Assembly: GCA_023388055.1 (NCBI GenBank)
Contig: JAEWGW010000034.1
Location: 119,760-183,759, forward strand
DNA: 64,000 nt
Direction: 5' to 3'
From: Bacillota bacterium
GTDB taxonomy: Bacteria > Bacillota > Bacilli > Paenibacillales > NBRC-103111
The notes beneath the pieces were generated by a model that saw only the letters and a program-made list of their open reading frames with translations, was not told the origin of the DNA and made no database searches. Positions 1-10,483 of this stretch are shown here, one piece after another. Every line of letters starts with the position of its first letter. Within the stretch, counting starts at the first letter, position 1. The position numbers and the translations under genes are program-made.

Positions 1-3000
1 ACTGTAATGGTTTTGATATCTTTGCTAAACTGGGTCAACTCCACATTCACGCTTTGTGCAGTAATGGTGGTTGGAAGCGTGCTGTAAGTCTTTGCGGTTG
101 CCGTTGGCGCTACCTTGTTAATGTTTGAAACGGTGATTGGAGTCGTCCAACGGTTGCCGGCATAGTCATAAGCTGTCACATAATAAATGCCTGAGCTGTC
201 AAGCTCAACGACATATTCATTTTCAAGCGGCGCACCCTTGAATGGATACACCACATCGCCCTTCTTCACTTCCGCAAATGCTATTTCACCTGAATCATCC
301 GATAAAGTGATGGTTGCAAAGATGTTTTGGTTTGTCCTGGACGTATTCGATAACACATAGGAGGTTTGACCGGCTGTGTTGTCAAATTGATCATAGCGAA
401 CCGTATGAGAGCCTGTGTTTCCAGCAGCATCCTTGAACTCAAATGTGAAGGTGTTAACCTCTGGCGTTAGAGTCCTTGAGAGTGCCGCGTTGTTGTTTGT
501 CATAGAAAGGATTTTTTCGCCGCCGATAAACTTGAGCGTTGCCATAACCCTTCTATAGGCCTTTCCTTCTTTGATTGGAACCCAATCTCCCAGATAGTTT
601 TCATAGGAGTATTCAACCGTGTAGTGTTTGTCCTGCTCGATTGGCGTTTTATCAATGTTGGACACGGTGACGGGTTCAACGGTTACCATTCCTGCTTTGT
701 TGGTCACCTTAAAATATACCGTCCCATTGTCCTCAAAGGTTTCGGTGTGCGAAACGATAGAGTCAACCGGGCTAAAGCTGATGCCGTCATATGAACGTTC
801 AAGCTTTAAAATCCCGCTTTCCGGGTCAGATATAGATAGTTTTACGTTTACCTTTTGGTTGGTAAACTCTGTGGTCGAATAAACCGCCTTTACAACAGGA
901 GCCGTTTCGTCAACCACTGTAATGGCCGCATACTCCCCTTCCATCCGGTCGGCTTCCAACCCTTCTGTCGTGTATGCCTCGAAATAAACGGATTTTGTGA
1001 CTGTGCCATCTCTTAGCGCGTTAAAAACAAGCTTTGAATAAGCTGTTCTTCCTTCTACCTCTGTAAATGAAGGCTCAAGAACACTTAGCTCCGGATGCAG
1101 CTCTAATCCGGAATACTCTGCATGTTCAATGAAGAAATATTGACCCGAATACGCTGGATTGGGAACGAGAACATAATAAAGCTTGTCGTCCTGGTTATAG
1201 GATATAAACCTTCCGTTTTCTATGGTTTGACCATTTTTCTCTACATAACCCGTAATGTCAAAGCCTGTAACAAACTCAACGTCAGGTGTGAATTCTACAA
1301 CATTATCCCTTCCCACCTCGTCCTGAACATAGAGGCTGACTGGATGATTGTTTTGAACAACAACATCATAGTCCATTCCATAGTCAGCGGATGTTGTTAA
1401 CAGTCCGGTATGAAGAAGGTTGGACCTTGCCAGATCACCCACAACATCGCCCTCTACAGGTGCGTTAGGCATTACGGTTACGGGTACATTAAATGAAACG
1501 GTAACCGTTGAGGTGGTTTTGGTTGTTGCAGGGTTTGCGCTAACACCTACAATGGATGCTTGGGCGTCAACCAGGTCCAGTTTGGAGTCAAAGAAAACTT
1601 TTTCAGTCACATTTCCTGATGTGTCGACGGCTTTGATCCCAATTGCATAAGTGCCGCTAAGCCCTTTCAGGTTAATGGTATAGGATTTCTGCTTGTTTCC
1701 TTCGCCATCAGCGGTCACCGGACTGCTCTGTAGCTCCACAGATGGACTTGACTGAAACAACGCATAGTCAGCCTCTGTCAGAATATGGTCTTCTGTCGGG
1801 TCTTTAATCAATGCGAATGAAACGGTAGTATCACTCTTGTCTGAAACATCAACTGTAATAGCGCCATCTTGTCGTGCTCCTTTTGTCACGATTTCACTTG
1901 ACGCAAGCGCAGATGGAGCTGTTTTGTCAATATTCGAAACGGAGATAGGAACTAGTACGCTATTTCCAAGCTCATCAGACAGGGTCAGGTTTGTTGTTAT
2001 ATTTTCGGCAACCGTAACTGTGAATGCACCATTTGTATAGGGAGAAACCGTGATTTTGCCTGCATCCTCCGGCGCGACTGTCAGCTTGCTCATTCCCGTG
2101 CCGGCATCATATGCTGCTATTCTGGCTGTCACGGATGCGTTTGTTGGCTGAATGGTGCTATAGTCCGGCAATTCAAAGGTTGGTGCTTGGCTATCATAAA
2201 GAATGGTGACCGGTCTTGCTTCTGTTAGAAACTCAGGTCTTTCGTCAGCAGGATGATTGATGAGTCCAAACTGAAGATAGATGGTGTTGACACCCTCTTG
2301 AAGCGGCACAGGTGTGTCGAGTGTAAAAATATAATATCCGCCAAAGTTGTTGCCAGCTGTAAATGTAGGCACTAAAACGCCGTTATCTGTTGGCAAACCG
2401 TCCGTTGTTGCATAATAGACCGGGTTTTGATATTTCTTCGTGCTATCAAGAGTCCATGCTTTATGGGGTTCACTCAAAACAGCATAGACCTTATATGTTC
2501 CATCCGTTGTTGCACCCATTCCGTTTAAAGCCTTGGGTTGGGAATGTCTTAATGTATCAATGATCGCGGGTCCGGACCTCATGCCAAAGTATGGGGAAAC
2601 CTTTTTGCTTTCTCTGCCATGCGGGTCTTGTGCAACAACAACAATACTGTACGCACCTGACGGGAGCCCTGTCATGGTCAAGGTTTGATTAACCTCTGCT
2701 ATATTTTCACTGTTTGCTGTCAGTGTCAGCGGATAGTTTGGCATATCCTCAATTCTAATATCTGTGTCTGGCCTGGATAAATAGTAATAGGCACTTGCAA
2801 TTCCGCTGTCATCTGCCACCTTCACGTTAAACTGGTGGGATGATTGAAAAAGATCATGCTGACTTCCGATGGTATAGCTGATTTCCGGGTATTCATTGTC
2901 AAAATAGTATACCCGTGAAAAATCGGCAGTGTTGCCGGATTGTTTATCTGTAACCGTATATTCAAGTATGTATCTTTCGTGCATCGTGATTAATCTTCCA

Positions 3001-5393
3001 TTTGAAGCATTACGTTGTGAGGCAGCACCCACATCTTGTCCATTATAAACTCTTACGTTTTGTGTAAAGGTGGGCGACCAGGTATTGCTGGGATGTGCAA
3101 TCCATCTATAACTTGTTTCAAAATTTGGATCGCTTGTGTCGAAACGGATGTTAAACTGTGGCTTTGGTAGGCTGGAATCCTCCGTAATCAGGGTGTCGGC
3201 AACATCACCGTTAAAAATCTGCACAGGTCTTTTAAAGTATCTTGACGCTTGCTCGTTTCTTGAGTCATTTCCAAGTGAGTCTACGGTGAAATAATAGAGC
3301 GAACCGTCAAAATTCTCACCTTTTGGAATGGACAGCAGAGCCGTTGCGCTATCGCCTTCTGAATCTACAAATGCCCACAGCCCTTGAGTGGAAGCTATTT
3401 CTTCGGATACAGGCTGAATTTGATCGATTGGAGTGTCAGTTGGCGCCGCAGTCCCGTTGATAAAGGTATAATACGTCCTTGACCAGCCGTTATTGCTTTG
3501 TTGAAGGTCATTCATTTCGAACCGGTAGTCATTTCGTTTACGAAGCTGTGCATCCTGCGGATGGACCGTTTCTTGAATGGTCACTCGCGGAGCCAGGTTA
3601 TCGATTTTGATATGTTCAATCTCTGCGTATCCGGCATCTCCGCCCAGCGGATTGTCAGCTTTATCCCATCCATAAAGCCGAAGCTTGAATTCGCCTTCTG
3701 TTGGGTCGATGGGACTGAGTTTGATGCTAACTCCATTTAATACTTGCGTGTTAATAGGTGCGGTAACCGTTGTTTTGATTCCTGTACCATCAAAGTTTTT
3801 TATTCTTGTTTTTGCCGGTTCATAGGAATCATTGCTTTTCTTGTACAGCTCATATTTAAAATAGTTTTGATTCGAGGTGTTGTGGGCGACATTTCCCTCT
3901 GGATAGAGTGTTTCGCTTGAAACCATATAAAACTCATGCAGCTTCTTGATGTTGTTTTGAATGGAATTCGGCCCCACAAGGTCATTTCCATTGCCGTCGG
4001 TCACTCTTATGGTTGGGGTTTTGGTGTCCACCTTGTGAGTTGAAAAATAAAAGCTTTGGGAGGTTGCGGATTCTGGCGTTGGATTCTCCAATTGATAGGC
4101 CTGAGCCCGCCCATTTTTCATTAGATGGGTAGACACGTTGTTTAGCTGAAGCCTTAAACCCTCGCTATCCACTGCGCTAACATCCAGCGGCACTTTCCCC
4201 GTAAACTGAAGCTTGCCGTTTGGTTTTCCGTCATTGCCCTGCAGTTTTGTCATCGTAAGGTTAGCAAGCGGTGTTTCCGTACTGTTTCCAAGATACAGCA
4301 CAGGTGTTGCTTGGAGGTTTGTGATGAGCTCCGTTTTCACTTCTTGCGTCATGGTTTTTTTATGAATAGAAACCGCTTCGACTGTGATCGTAACATCTGT
4401 AAATTTACGGTTTAGATATCGATTGTCCTGGCTCGGCGAATAGGTAATCGTTTGGTTGATATCGGGGTTGTCGAGGTTATATATACTGCGATAAAACGTA
4501 TACGTAACATCCTTATAATAGTAATCCTGGTTCCCTATCTTTGTTGTTAAATAGGTTTTAACCTCGGGATTCCCTGAAACGGTGTGGGCAAAGGTCCCCC
4601 CAAGGCTCTCAGCGTTGGTAGACTGGGCAAGCAGCGCCACCCTATAGGTTAGCGAAATCTCTGCTTTGTTCTGTGCAACCATTGCATCGTGAAGCTTCTT
4701 GCGGTCAATATCCAACTGGAACGTTTTTGTTTTTGTTGGCTCCTGGAAGGTTAGCCAATCCCTGCCTACAGCATCATCTGAAACGGTATAGCTGAAAACA
4801 GGGGCATCCTCATATTGCATAATGTCATAGTGACCATATTGATCCCTGACATATTTGTTCCATTGTGCGCTTTCAGAGCCTGACGAATTGGCATCCAGAT
4901 AGAACTCTCCCCCAAGCGTATCCACATAACCCATATCTGTGAATTTTCTTTTGGTTACGTCCGAAATATCACGGTAAAGTCTGCCGCGGTCTTTTGTCCA
5001 TGTGTCTAGCCGAATGGTCTTCGCCTGTGTCGGATTTGTATTCCCCTCCAGATAAGGAAGCCACAGAACCACAGACTCTCCGTACCAGTCGTCACTGCCC
5101 ACCAGCCAAAAAACCAATTCATTCATTCTCCAGGGTGGTATATTTTGCATTTTAAATGTACGTTGTGATTCAGACCAAGCCCCAGCGCCGCCAAGGTTTG
5201 CTACATGATCAGAGTTTGTTCCCGGTTCATAGGTGCTTACGCCCATGTAAATATCATCGCCCGTTCCGCCGTCGCCGTTTCCTCCTGTTTTCACACCAAA
5301 CACATACGTGTACTCTGTTGCCACATTCGCATAAGCAGGCGCTACTGATATTAGAAGCGAAAGGACTAGCATCAAGCTTACAATCTTCTTCAT
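1..5393 (-). CDS. Giant secreted Ig-like repeat protein (3' end outside window)
   Basis: An open minus-strand frame starts at the ATG at 5393 behind a strong AGGAGGTGC ribosome binding site and stays open to the window edge, giving at least 1797 residues. Residues 1-22 form a signal peptide (MKK, hydrophobic core, AYA cleavage site). The rest is Thr/Ser/Asn-rich beta-type sequence of the bacterial Ig-like/fibronectin III kind. The linker VSNIDKT or VSNINK recurs near residues 1151, 1577 and 1752 and marks domain borders. Only 27 nt separate it from the upstream SLH-clostripain gene, so the two are probably cotranscribed. A cell-surface or matrix protein is likely; the ligand is unknown and the C-terminal anchor is not visible. 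I read the frame through to the edge and saw no stop. Confidence 0.85.
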   Translation of the reverse strand, partial: MKKIVSLMLVLSLLISVAPAYANVATEYTYVFGVKTGGNGDGGTGDDIYMGVSTYEPGTNSDHVANLGGAGAWSESQRTFKMQNIPPWRMNELVFWLVGSDDWYGESVVLWLPYLEGNTNPTQAKTIRLDTWTKDRGRLYRDISDVTKRKFTDMGYVDTLGGEFYLDANSSGSESAQWNKYVRDQYGHYDIMQYEDAPVFSYTVSDDAVGRDWLTFQEPTKTKTFQLDIDRKKLHDAMVAQNKAEISLTYRVALLAQSTNAESLGGTFAHTVSGNPEVKTYLTTKIGNQDYYYKDVTYTFYRSIYNLDNPDINQTITYSPSQDNRYLNRKFTDVTITVEAVSIHKKTMTQEVKTELITNLQATPVLYLGNSTETPLANLTMTKLQGNDGKPNGKLQFTGKVPLDVSAVDSEGLRLQLNNVSTHLMKNGRAQAYQLENPTPESATSQSFYFSTHKVDTKTPTIRVTDGNGNDLVGPNSIQNNIKKLHEFYMVSSETLYPEGNVAHNTSNQNYFKYELYKKSNDSYEPAKTRIKNFDGTGIKTTVTAPINTQVLNGVSIKLSPIDPTEGEFKLRLYGWDKADNPLGGDAGYAEIEHIKIDNLAPRVTIQETVHPQDAQLRKRNDYRFEMNDLQQSNNGWSRTYYTFINGTAAPTDTPIDQIQPVSEEIASTQGLWAFVDSEGDSATALLSIPKGENFDGSLYYFTVDSLGNDSRNEQASRYFKRPVQIFNGDVADTLITEDSSLPKPQFNIRFDTSDPNFETSYRWIAHPSNTWSPTFTQNVRVYNGQDVGAASQRNASNGRLITMHERYILEYTVTDKQSGNTADFSRVYYFDNEYPEISYTIGSQHDLFQSSHQFNVKVADDSGIASAYYYLSRPDTDIRIEDMPNYPLTLTANSENIAEVNQTLTMTGLPSGAYSIVVVAQDPHGRESKKVSPYFGMRSGPAIIDTLRHSQPKALNGMGATTDGTYKVYAVLSEPHKAWTLDSTKKYQNPVYYATTDGLPTDNGVLVPTFTAGNNFGGYYIFTLDTPVPLQEGVNTIYLQFGLINHPADERPEFLTEARPVTILYDSQAPTFELPDYSTIQPTNASVTARIAAYDAGTGMSKLTVAPEDAGKITVSPYTNGAFTVTVAENITTNLTLSDELGNSVLVPISVSNIDKTAPSALASSEIVTKGARQDGAITVDVSDKSDTTVSFALIKDPTEDHILTEADYALFQSSPSVELQSSPVTADGEGNKQKSYTINLKGLSGTYAIGIKAVDTSGNVTEKVFFDSKLDLVDAQASIVGVSANPATTKTTSTVTVSFNVPVTVMPNAPVEGDVVGDLARSNLLHTGLLTTSADYGMDYDVVVQNNHPVSLYVQDEVGRDNVVEFTPDVEFVTGFDITGYVEKNGQTIENGRFISYNQDDKLYYVLVPNPAYSGQYFFIEHAEYSGLELHPELSVLEPSFTEVEGRTAYSKLVFNALRDGTVTKSVYFEAYTTEGLEADRMEGEYAAITVVDETAPVVKAVYSTTEFTNQKVNVKLSISDPESGILKLERSYDGISFSPVDSIVSHTETFEDNGTVYFKVTNKAGMVTVEPVTVSNIDKTPIEQDKHYTVEYSYENYLGDWVPIKEGKAYRRVMATLKFIGGEKILSMTNNNAALSRTLTPEVNTFTFEFKDAAGNTGSHTVRYDQFDNTAGQTSYVLSNTSRTNQNIFATITLSDDSGEIAFAEVKKGDVVYPFKGAPLENEYVVELDSSGIYYVTAYDYAGNRWTTPITVSNINKVAPTATAKTYSTLPTTITAQSVNVELTQFSKDIKTIT

Positions 5394-5420
5394 AAAAGCA
5401 CCTCCTCGTATAATCATGCT

Positions 5421-7067
5421 CTAATTCTCGTTGAAGATAGTTGCTATATATTTAGAGCCAAGACCAATGGCTGTTAGCTCTTCTTTCATTTCATGTGTCT
5501 GCGCCATTTTTCTGTTAGGGACATATAGCGCCACGCCATTGCGGTTTTTATAACCTGCCGAATTTCTTACTTCGAATGCCAGCGCCTGGGCTGCAGCAGT
5601 GATTTCTGATGATTCGCCCATGATATCGATCAGATCATATTGATCAAATATCCCCTCGTTTTTACCTAATAGCTCGGAGTGGTTCGCAAGCTCTGTCAGT
5701 GGAGAAGCGAATGCTGCCTCTTCGATTGCCTGAACCAGTGATTCAGCCTGTGAAAGCTTCATCATGGACATGGTTGTTGGCATATTGGCTTCAATCCCCG
5801 AATGAAGGGTAAAGGAATCTAACATTAACCGCCCCACTCTTTCCGTGCTAATTCGTGGATTTCGCTCCATCGCACCGATCCAGGTCGTATAATACAACCC
5901 TGCTGCGGGGGTTGCATCTTCAGAAGCGATGAGATAGCTGCCATGGTTTCGAAGAGCATAAGCCGTTTCAACTGTGCCCATCAGACATGCATCAAAGACG
6001 ATTAAGTCGAAGTACAACTCTGATTCATCGATTGCCTTGGAAAGCTCCGAAACCTTCATGGTTTTACGTTCGTTTAGCTCGTCTGCCCCAAATCCGCCCA
6101 TCGTACCATACCCATGGTCCCATAAAATCAATATGTAACGTTCACTTGGTGCAGCGGTTTTGCCCCAAACCAGAAAATCTCTTAGTGTTGCAGGGTCTGA
6201 TGCGGCGGTTTGGATGAAGCTTTTGCGCTTTTTAAGCTGGCCATCGCTAACCTCGAAGCGTTCTGCTGCTCCATTCGTCATATATGTATTGTGATAGTTG
6301 AGCGTTCCGCCTGTTTGAATCAGGATTTTCGTATTTTTGCTTGGCTGACCACGAAAAATTTCTTCCAAGTCAGCCGTTAGCCGGCCCTGCTGTGATTCAA
6401 GGTCAGAACCAACGGCATAGATTAAAACCGTCGATGACTCCACCTGTTTATCCTGCTCCCAAAGCGACCTCGCCTCGTTTAAGCCCTGTGTTGACAAAAT
6501 ACCTGCTTCACTATGGATTTGGCCTAAAGTTGCAAGCTGGTTTTTGGGTCTTGTGTTTAATACATAGCTGCTTATCTTTGCAAGCGTGCCCCGGTTGAAT
6601 TCGGCTTCTTGTGTAAGGTCTATTCCTAAAACCGTTGAGGCGAAGGACACCGCGGTTTCATAGGTAAAATCGCCCTTGGTGTCTGAATATCCCAAAACCC
6701 GTAAAACCATTGCACAATATTGGCTTAGGGAGGTTGGCCGGTTCCCACCAAAGCTATCTTCATTTATTCCGTTCACTACACCCATTGTATAGGCATACGA
6801 CACATAGGAACTTTCCCAACCCGTATCAGTGAAGGGATTATTGTAGGCGCTTTTCAGGCTCTCTTCTTCCTTCCCCCACAGACGAAGCATCATTACAAGG
6901 GATTCTGCCCGGGTAGGCACCCTGGATAGCTCATATCCATTCTCCGTTCCACTGAACAATCCCAAGTGGTTAAGCGCTTCTGCATAGCTTGAGCCTTGTG
7001 CCGCTGCTAATGGAGCTGCTGCAAAAAGAAAGATTAAAAAAAGGATTAAACTTCGGACATTTTTCAT
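5421..7067 (-). CDS. SLH-domain clostripain-family (C11) cysteine peptidase
   Basis: A 548-residue exported protein. Residues 1-24 are a signal peptide. Residues of about 28-190 hold three degenerate S-layer homology repeats, which would attach it to secondary cell wall polymers. The remaining part is a peptidase C11 domain with the catalytic His in WDHGYGTMGG and the catalytic Cys in FDACLMGTVE. Clostripain-type enzymes cut after Arg and often self-process. The ATG at 7067 was preferred over the in-frame TTG one codon upstream; AAAGG lies upstream of both. It is followed closely by the giant Ig-like gene, so an exported protease and a partner or substrate may be made together. Confidence 0.87.
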   Translation of the reverse strand: MKNVRSLILFLIFLFAAAPLAAAQGSSYAEALNHLGLFSGTENGYELSRVPTRAESLVMMLRLWGKEEESLKSAYNNPFTDTGWESSYVSYAYTMGVVNGINEDSFGGNRPTSLSQYCAMVLRVLGYSDTKGDFTYETAVSFASTVLGIDLTQEAEFNRGTLAKISSYVLNTRPKNQLATLGQIHSEAGILSTQGLNEARSLWEQDKQVESSTVLIYAVGSDLESQQGRLTADLEEIFRGQPSKNTKILIQTGGTLNYHNTYMTNGAAERFEVSDGQLKKRKSFIQTAASDPATLRDFLVWGKTAAPSERYILILWDHGYGTMGGFGADELNERKTMKVSELSKAIDESELYFDLIVFDACLMGTVETAYALRNHGSYLIASEDATPAAGLYYTTWIGAMERNPRISTERVGRLMLDSFTLHSGIEANMPTTMSMMKLSQAESLVQAIEEAAFASPLTELANHSELLGKNEGIFDQYDLIDIMGESSEITAAAQALAFEVRNSAGYKNRNGVALYVPNRKMAQTHEMKEELTAIGLGSKYIATIFNEN

Positions 7068-7222
7068 CAAAATTCCGACCTTTCAGCTAAATTTCTCCTA
7101 TCATACTACTCTATCATGTCGGATTAACCCCTGTGAGAAAGTTAAAGAAATCTTTAAGTTCACACGTGCAGCCAAATTCTGGGGGATAGATGCGGGAATG
7201 CCGTTCTTATTCAACGCAAATA

Positions 7223-7257
7223 GGAGCCGTGCTTCGTGTAGCTCGAAGCACGGCTCC
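7223..7257 (-). terminator. Intrinsic terminator after the aldo/keto reductase gene
   Basis: A perfect 14-bp inverted repeat (GGAGCCGTGCTTCG, 7-nt loop, complement) lies just past the aldo/keto reductase stop codon. The following bases on the minus strand are only moderately T-rich (TATTTG), so it may terminate weakly or act in both directions. Confidence 0.7.
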
Positions 7258-7268
7258 ATTCATACCAA

Positions 7269-8324
7269 TCATTTGGAAGCAGCCGGAATGGCAATGTTAA
7301 TCCCAACGGTTGCCGCCATTTGGGCTATGGCCTTCGGATCCGAATGTTTAACATTCACGTCAACACGGGGGGTGTAGGAAGCCTCCAGCTGCTCCGCTTC
7401 TTCATGGGTCAGCTTAATCGAAAGGGCTGCAACCGCATCATCGATATGGCTGGTTTTGAGCGCTCCAATGATAGGCGCGGCCACAACCGGATTGCGGTAC
7501 AGCCAGGCAAGGGAGATCTGTGCACGGCTTACCCCGCGTTCCTCTGCGACCTTGCCAACCGCCTCCACGATCTTCTGATCGGCTGCCGCCGTTGCCTCAA
7601 AGTACTTGTCGGCACCGGCTTCGGACTCGGAGCGGGCTGTGGTCTCCCCCCAGGCACGAGCCAGACGCCCGCGGAATAGCGGACTGTAGATGATGGTCTG
7701 AACACCCTCATCCGCACATAGAGGCATCATCTCATTTTCTTCCTCGCGGGCAAGCAGATTGTAGTTATGCTGCATGGTGATAAAGCGTGTCCAGCCGTTC
7801 ATTTTCTGAAGGTGAAGCGCTTTGGCAAACTGCCAGGCCCTCATGGTGGAAGCGCCCAAATAGCGCACCTTTCCCATTTTGACGATATCATGGAGTGCTT
7901 CCAGAGTCTCCTCCCACGGCGTAAACGGATCAGCGCGGTGAATCTGGTAAAGGTCGATATAATCCGTGCCAAGACGTCTCAGGCTGTTGTCGACCTCGGT
8001 GAAAATCGCCTTGCGCGAAAGACCGAATGCGTTCGGGCCCGGCCGTGTGGGGGCGCCAAGCTTTGTGGCGATGACGATGCTCTCGCGTTTCGCGAACTCC
8101 TTGAGCAGCCTCCCGATGTTTTCCTCGCTTGTCCCCTGCGAATACAGATTCGCGGTGTCGAAGAAGTTAATGCCCGCCTCAATGGCATGTTTGACGACGG
8201 GGCGGCTCCCTTCCTCGCCTAGCGCCCAAGTGGGGTGGCCTAATGATGGATCTCCAAACCCCATACAGCCGATACAAACCGGTGAGACCTCAAGGCCGGA
8301 GCTTCCAAGCTTCATATACTGCAT
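7269..8324 (-). CDS. Aldo/keto reductase
   Basis: A 351-residue NAD(P)H-dependent oxidoreductase of the AKR superfamily, close in layout to the YajO/YghZ type. The catalytic tetrad is visible: Asp and Tyr in FFDTANLYS, Lys in IATK, His in YQIHRAD. The (alpha/beta)8 barrel is full length and ends with the usual cofactor-binding region (PIIGALKTSHIDDA). The start is supported by AGGAGG spaced 6 nt from the ATG. It lies downstream of two AraC regulators on the same strand, with a 166-nt gap. The natural substrate, presumably a sugar-derived or xenobiotic carbonyl, cannot be told from the sequence. Confidence 0.88.
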   Translation of the reverse strand: MQYMKLGSSGLEVSPVCIGCMGFGDPSLGHPTWALGEEGSRPVVKHAIEAGINFFDTANLYSQGTSEENIGRLLKEFAKRESIVIATKLGAPTRPGPNAFGLSRKAIFTEVDNSLRRLGTDYIDLYQIHRADPFTPWEETLEALHDIVKMGKVRYLGASTMRAWQFAKALHLQKMNGWTRFITMQHNYNLLAREEENEMMPLCADEGVQTIIYSPLFRGRLARAWGETTARSESEAGADKYFEATAAADQKIVEAVGKVAEERGVSRAQISLAWLYRNPVVAAPIIGALKTSHIDDAVAALSIKLTHEEAEQLEASYTPRVDVNVKHSDPKAIAQMAATVGINIAIPAASK

Positions 8325-8490
8325 AGCTACCTCCTGCAGAATGTTATATTGGCTTCAATGCTTCGTCGCAACAACATTCATTGAAGTTAGGTTTATTCTA
8401 GCTCGAATGCCCAAACAGCCGTTACCATGATTCAATCAATAACTTGCCTAATCCTATCATGCAAAAAGAGTGCAATCGGCTGTATGCCAA

Positions 8491-9432
8491 TCACACTCCT
8501 TCATATTCCACTCGGTGCTCATCATGCCCTTTCAGCCGTTTCATATCTTTTCTGGGCGGAAGCCCAAACAATCGGGAGTACTCCCGGGTGAATTGTGTCA
8601 CACTCTCATAACCCACCCGCAGCGCAATCTCTGCCACGTCTGCAGCCTCTAGTACTAACTGGCGCCGGGCTTCCTGAAGCTGCAGCTGCTTCTGAAATTG
8701 GATCGGGCTCATGGCCGTTATTTCTTTAAAATGTCTATGAAAGGTCGGAGTACTCATCCTGGCGATATCCGCCAGCTCCTCCACCCGAAAAGGTTCTTGA
8801 AAATGATCCACAAGATGTTGGATTGCATGCTGGATATGCATAGTTGGACTCTCATCCATTACAATTTGTCTGAGTGTGTCCCCATGCTCTCCATGCAAGA
8901 CCCTGTATAAAATCTCTTTGGTAAAAAGCGGGGCAAGCACAGGGATATCGGCGGGCTTATCAAGTAGACGAACGAGTCTTACGATCGCATCCAGCATCGG
9001 TACATCTAATTGGGCAACATTCAAACCGCGTTTTGATTTTCCCCTGGCGTTCACCTTGAGCTCGTTTTCACTTATTAGCTCCAAAATCTGGCTATGCGTA
9101 AACTCCACTTGGCATGTCAGGTTGGGGACTTCCGCCGATGTCTCAAGCACCTCGGCAATGATCGGCAAATCCATAGAAGCAACAAGGTAATGCGGCGGGC
9201 CATACCGGAAGCGCTCTTCACCGAATATGACATCCTTCGTTCCTTGAACGACAAAATAGATGGAGGGTTTGTTGATTCTGTAGGGTGCACCTGTTCCTGT
9301 GAAATGGTGAGGGGTAGAATAACGGGAAAAATGAAGGGATGGAATCCCAGTAGACTGAGGACCATCCCTATTGGTATGACGATGAACGAGCCCCGCAAGC
9401 TCTTTATGCAAAGAATCCACTTGATTAAACAT
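8491..9432 (-). CDS. AraC-family regulator with cupin-type N-terminus (copy 1)
   Basis: A 313-residue transcription factor. Residues of about 15-190 match the AraC_N type sensing domain, and the C-terminal 100 residues contain two helix-turn-helix motifs (VEELADIARMSTPTFHRHFK and VAEIALRVGYESVTQFTREY). The ATG at 9432 has GGAGGCGG at proper spacing. A GTG 15 nt upstream overlaps that binding site and was rejected as start. It is a diverged paralogue of the next gene upstream, sharing SPIQFQKQL and QFTREYSR/QFNREYSR, and starts 26 nt after that gene ends, so they form a pair. Likely targets are the neighbouring reductase genes (inference). Confidence 0.88.
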   Translation of the reverse strand: MFNQVDSLHKELAGLVHRHTNRDGPQSTGIPSLHFSRYSTPHHFTGTGAPYRINKPSIYFVVQGTKDVIFGEERFRYGPPHYLVASMDLPIIAEVLETSAEVPNLTCQVEFTHSQILELISENELKVNARGKSKRGLNVAQLDVPMLDAIVRLVRLLDKPADIPVLAPLFTKEILYRVLHGEHGDTLRQIVMDESPTMHIQHAIQHLVDHFQEPFRVEELADIARMSTPTFHRHFKEITAMSPIQFQKQLQLQEARRQLVLEAADVAEIALRVGYESVTQFTREYSRLFGLPPRKDMKRLKGHDEHRVEYEGV

Positions 9433-9458
9433 AAGCTCCGCCTCCACAAAACGTCCCC

Positions 9459-10346
9459 TTACTCCCTCGTGCTTTCGATTCGTCTCAGGTTCTGCGTGTC
9501 CCGGGCCGGAGGTGAACCGAAGAAGCGGGAGTACTCCCGATTGAACTGTGAGGGGCTTTGATAACCAACATGATAGGCGGCGCTTGCTACGGGATAACCC
9601 TCAAAGGCAATGAGGTTCCTGGCCTCCAAAAGCCTTAATTGCTTTTGAAATTGAATCGGACTTAAACCTGTTGCCCTTTTGAACTGACGGTGAAAGGTAT
9701 TGATCGCCATACCGGTTTTTGCTGCCAGCTCACCAATGTCTATTGCACTCATAAAATTACCGCGAAGCCATTTTACAACCTGGTACATGCTTGAACCATT
9801 ACTCTCCCGCAGACCAAATTGCCTCAGATACCATCCTTGTGGTCCCATCAGAACACGGTATAGAATTTCGCGCTCATAAGCTGGCGCAAGCGCTGGAATA
9901 TCTCTTGATGTCTTCGATAACCGCAATAAGCGCAGCCATGCCTCCATAAGCTCCATATCCATGGCACAGGCTGCGAAATGCCCGGAGGCAGTCGGCAGCT
10001 GGTTCTCAGGGAGATCTCTTAATAAACTCTGGAGAACATTCTGATTCAACCTGAGACCAAGTGACATATAAGGACGGCCATAACGGTCCGGATGTACACT
10101 CGCCGTTGCAGGAACATGCATCGGCAGCACGTAATACGATGGCCCTTCCAGGTCAGTGCTGCGCTCCCCGATGGAGAGAATCTTGGTTCCTTGAACCGTG
10201 AAGCCAATCATCGGTTCGTAGAGGGCTGCGAGCTGATGAGCGGGGATGTCTCCCTTAATCATACTTAGCCCCGGTACTCCGGTCTCAAGCTGCCTGGTGC
10301 CTGCGTCTTTCATCAGATCAATGATTTCATCCAGGATATTATTCAT
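9459..10346 (-). CDS. AraC-family regulator with cupin-type N-terminus (copy 2)
   Basis: A 295-residue AraC regulator with the same layout as its downstream neighbour: an N-terminal sensing domain (residues about 10-170) and a C-terminal double HTH (IGELAAKTGMAINTFHRQFK, then VGYQSPSQFNREYSRFFG). It is divergent from the SDR gene at 10484 across a 137-nt intergenic region that must hold both promoters, so control of the SDR is likely. The ATG at 10346 lacks an obvious ribosome binding site. The effector is unknown. Confidence 0.87.
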   Translation of the reverse strand: MNNILDEIIDLMKDAGTRQLETGVPGLSMIKGDIPAHQLAALYEPMIGFTVQGTKILSIGERSTDLEGPSYYVLPMHVPATASVHPDRYGRPYMSLGLRLNQNVLQSLLRDLPENQLPTASGHFAACAMDMELMEAWLRLLRLSKTSRDIPALAPAYEREILYRVLMGPQGWYLRQFGLRESNGSSMYQVVKWLRGNFMSAIDIGELAAKTGMAINTFHRQFKRATGLSPIQFQKQLRLLEARNLIAFEGYPVASAAYHVGYQSPSQFNREYSRFFGSPPARDTQNLRRIESTRE

Positions 10347-10483
10347 GTCTGTAGTTTATCATACGGCTTCTTATCCCTCAACAGAGTGCTTTTAGGCAAT
10401 GGAAAGGCATTTTCAGGTCTATTTTATTGCCACAGCCGCGGCTAAAATAAAAGTCAGATCGAACACAAATGAAGGAGGATCTT

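Noticed and set aside
10433..10442. AGCCGCGGCT palindrome between the AraC and SDR genes as an operator
   Set aside because: Ten base pairs is too short to separate from chance in GC-rich DNA, and AraC proteins usually bind direct repeats.
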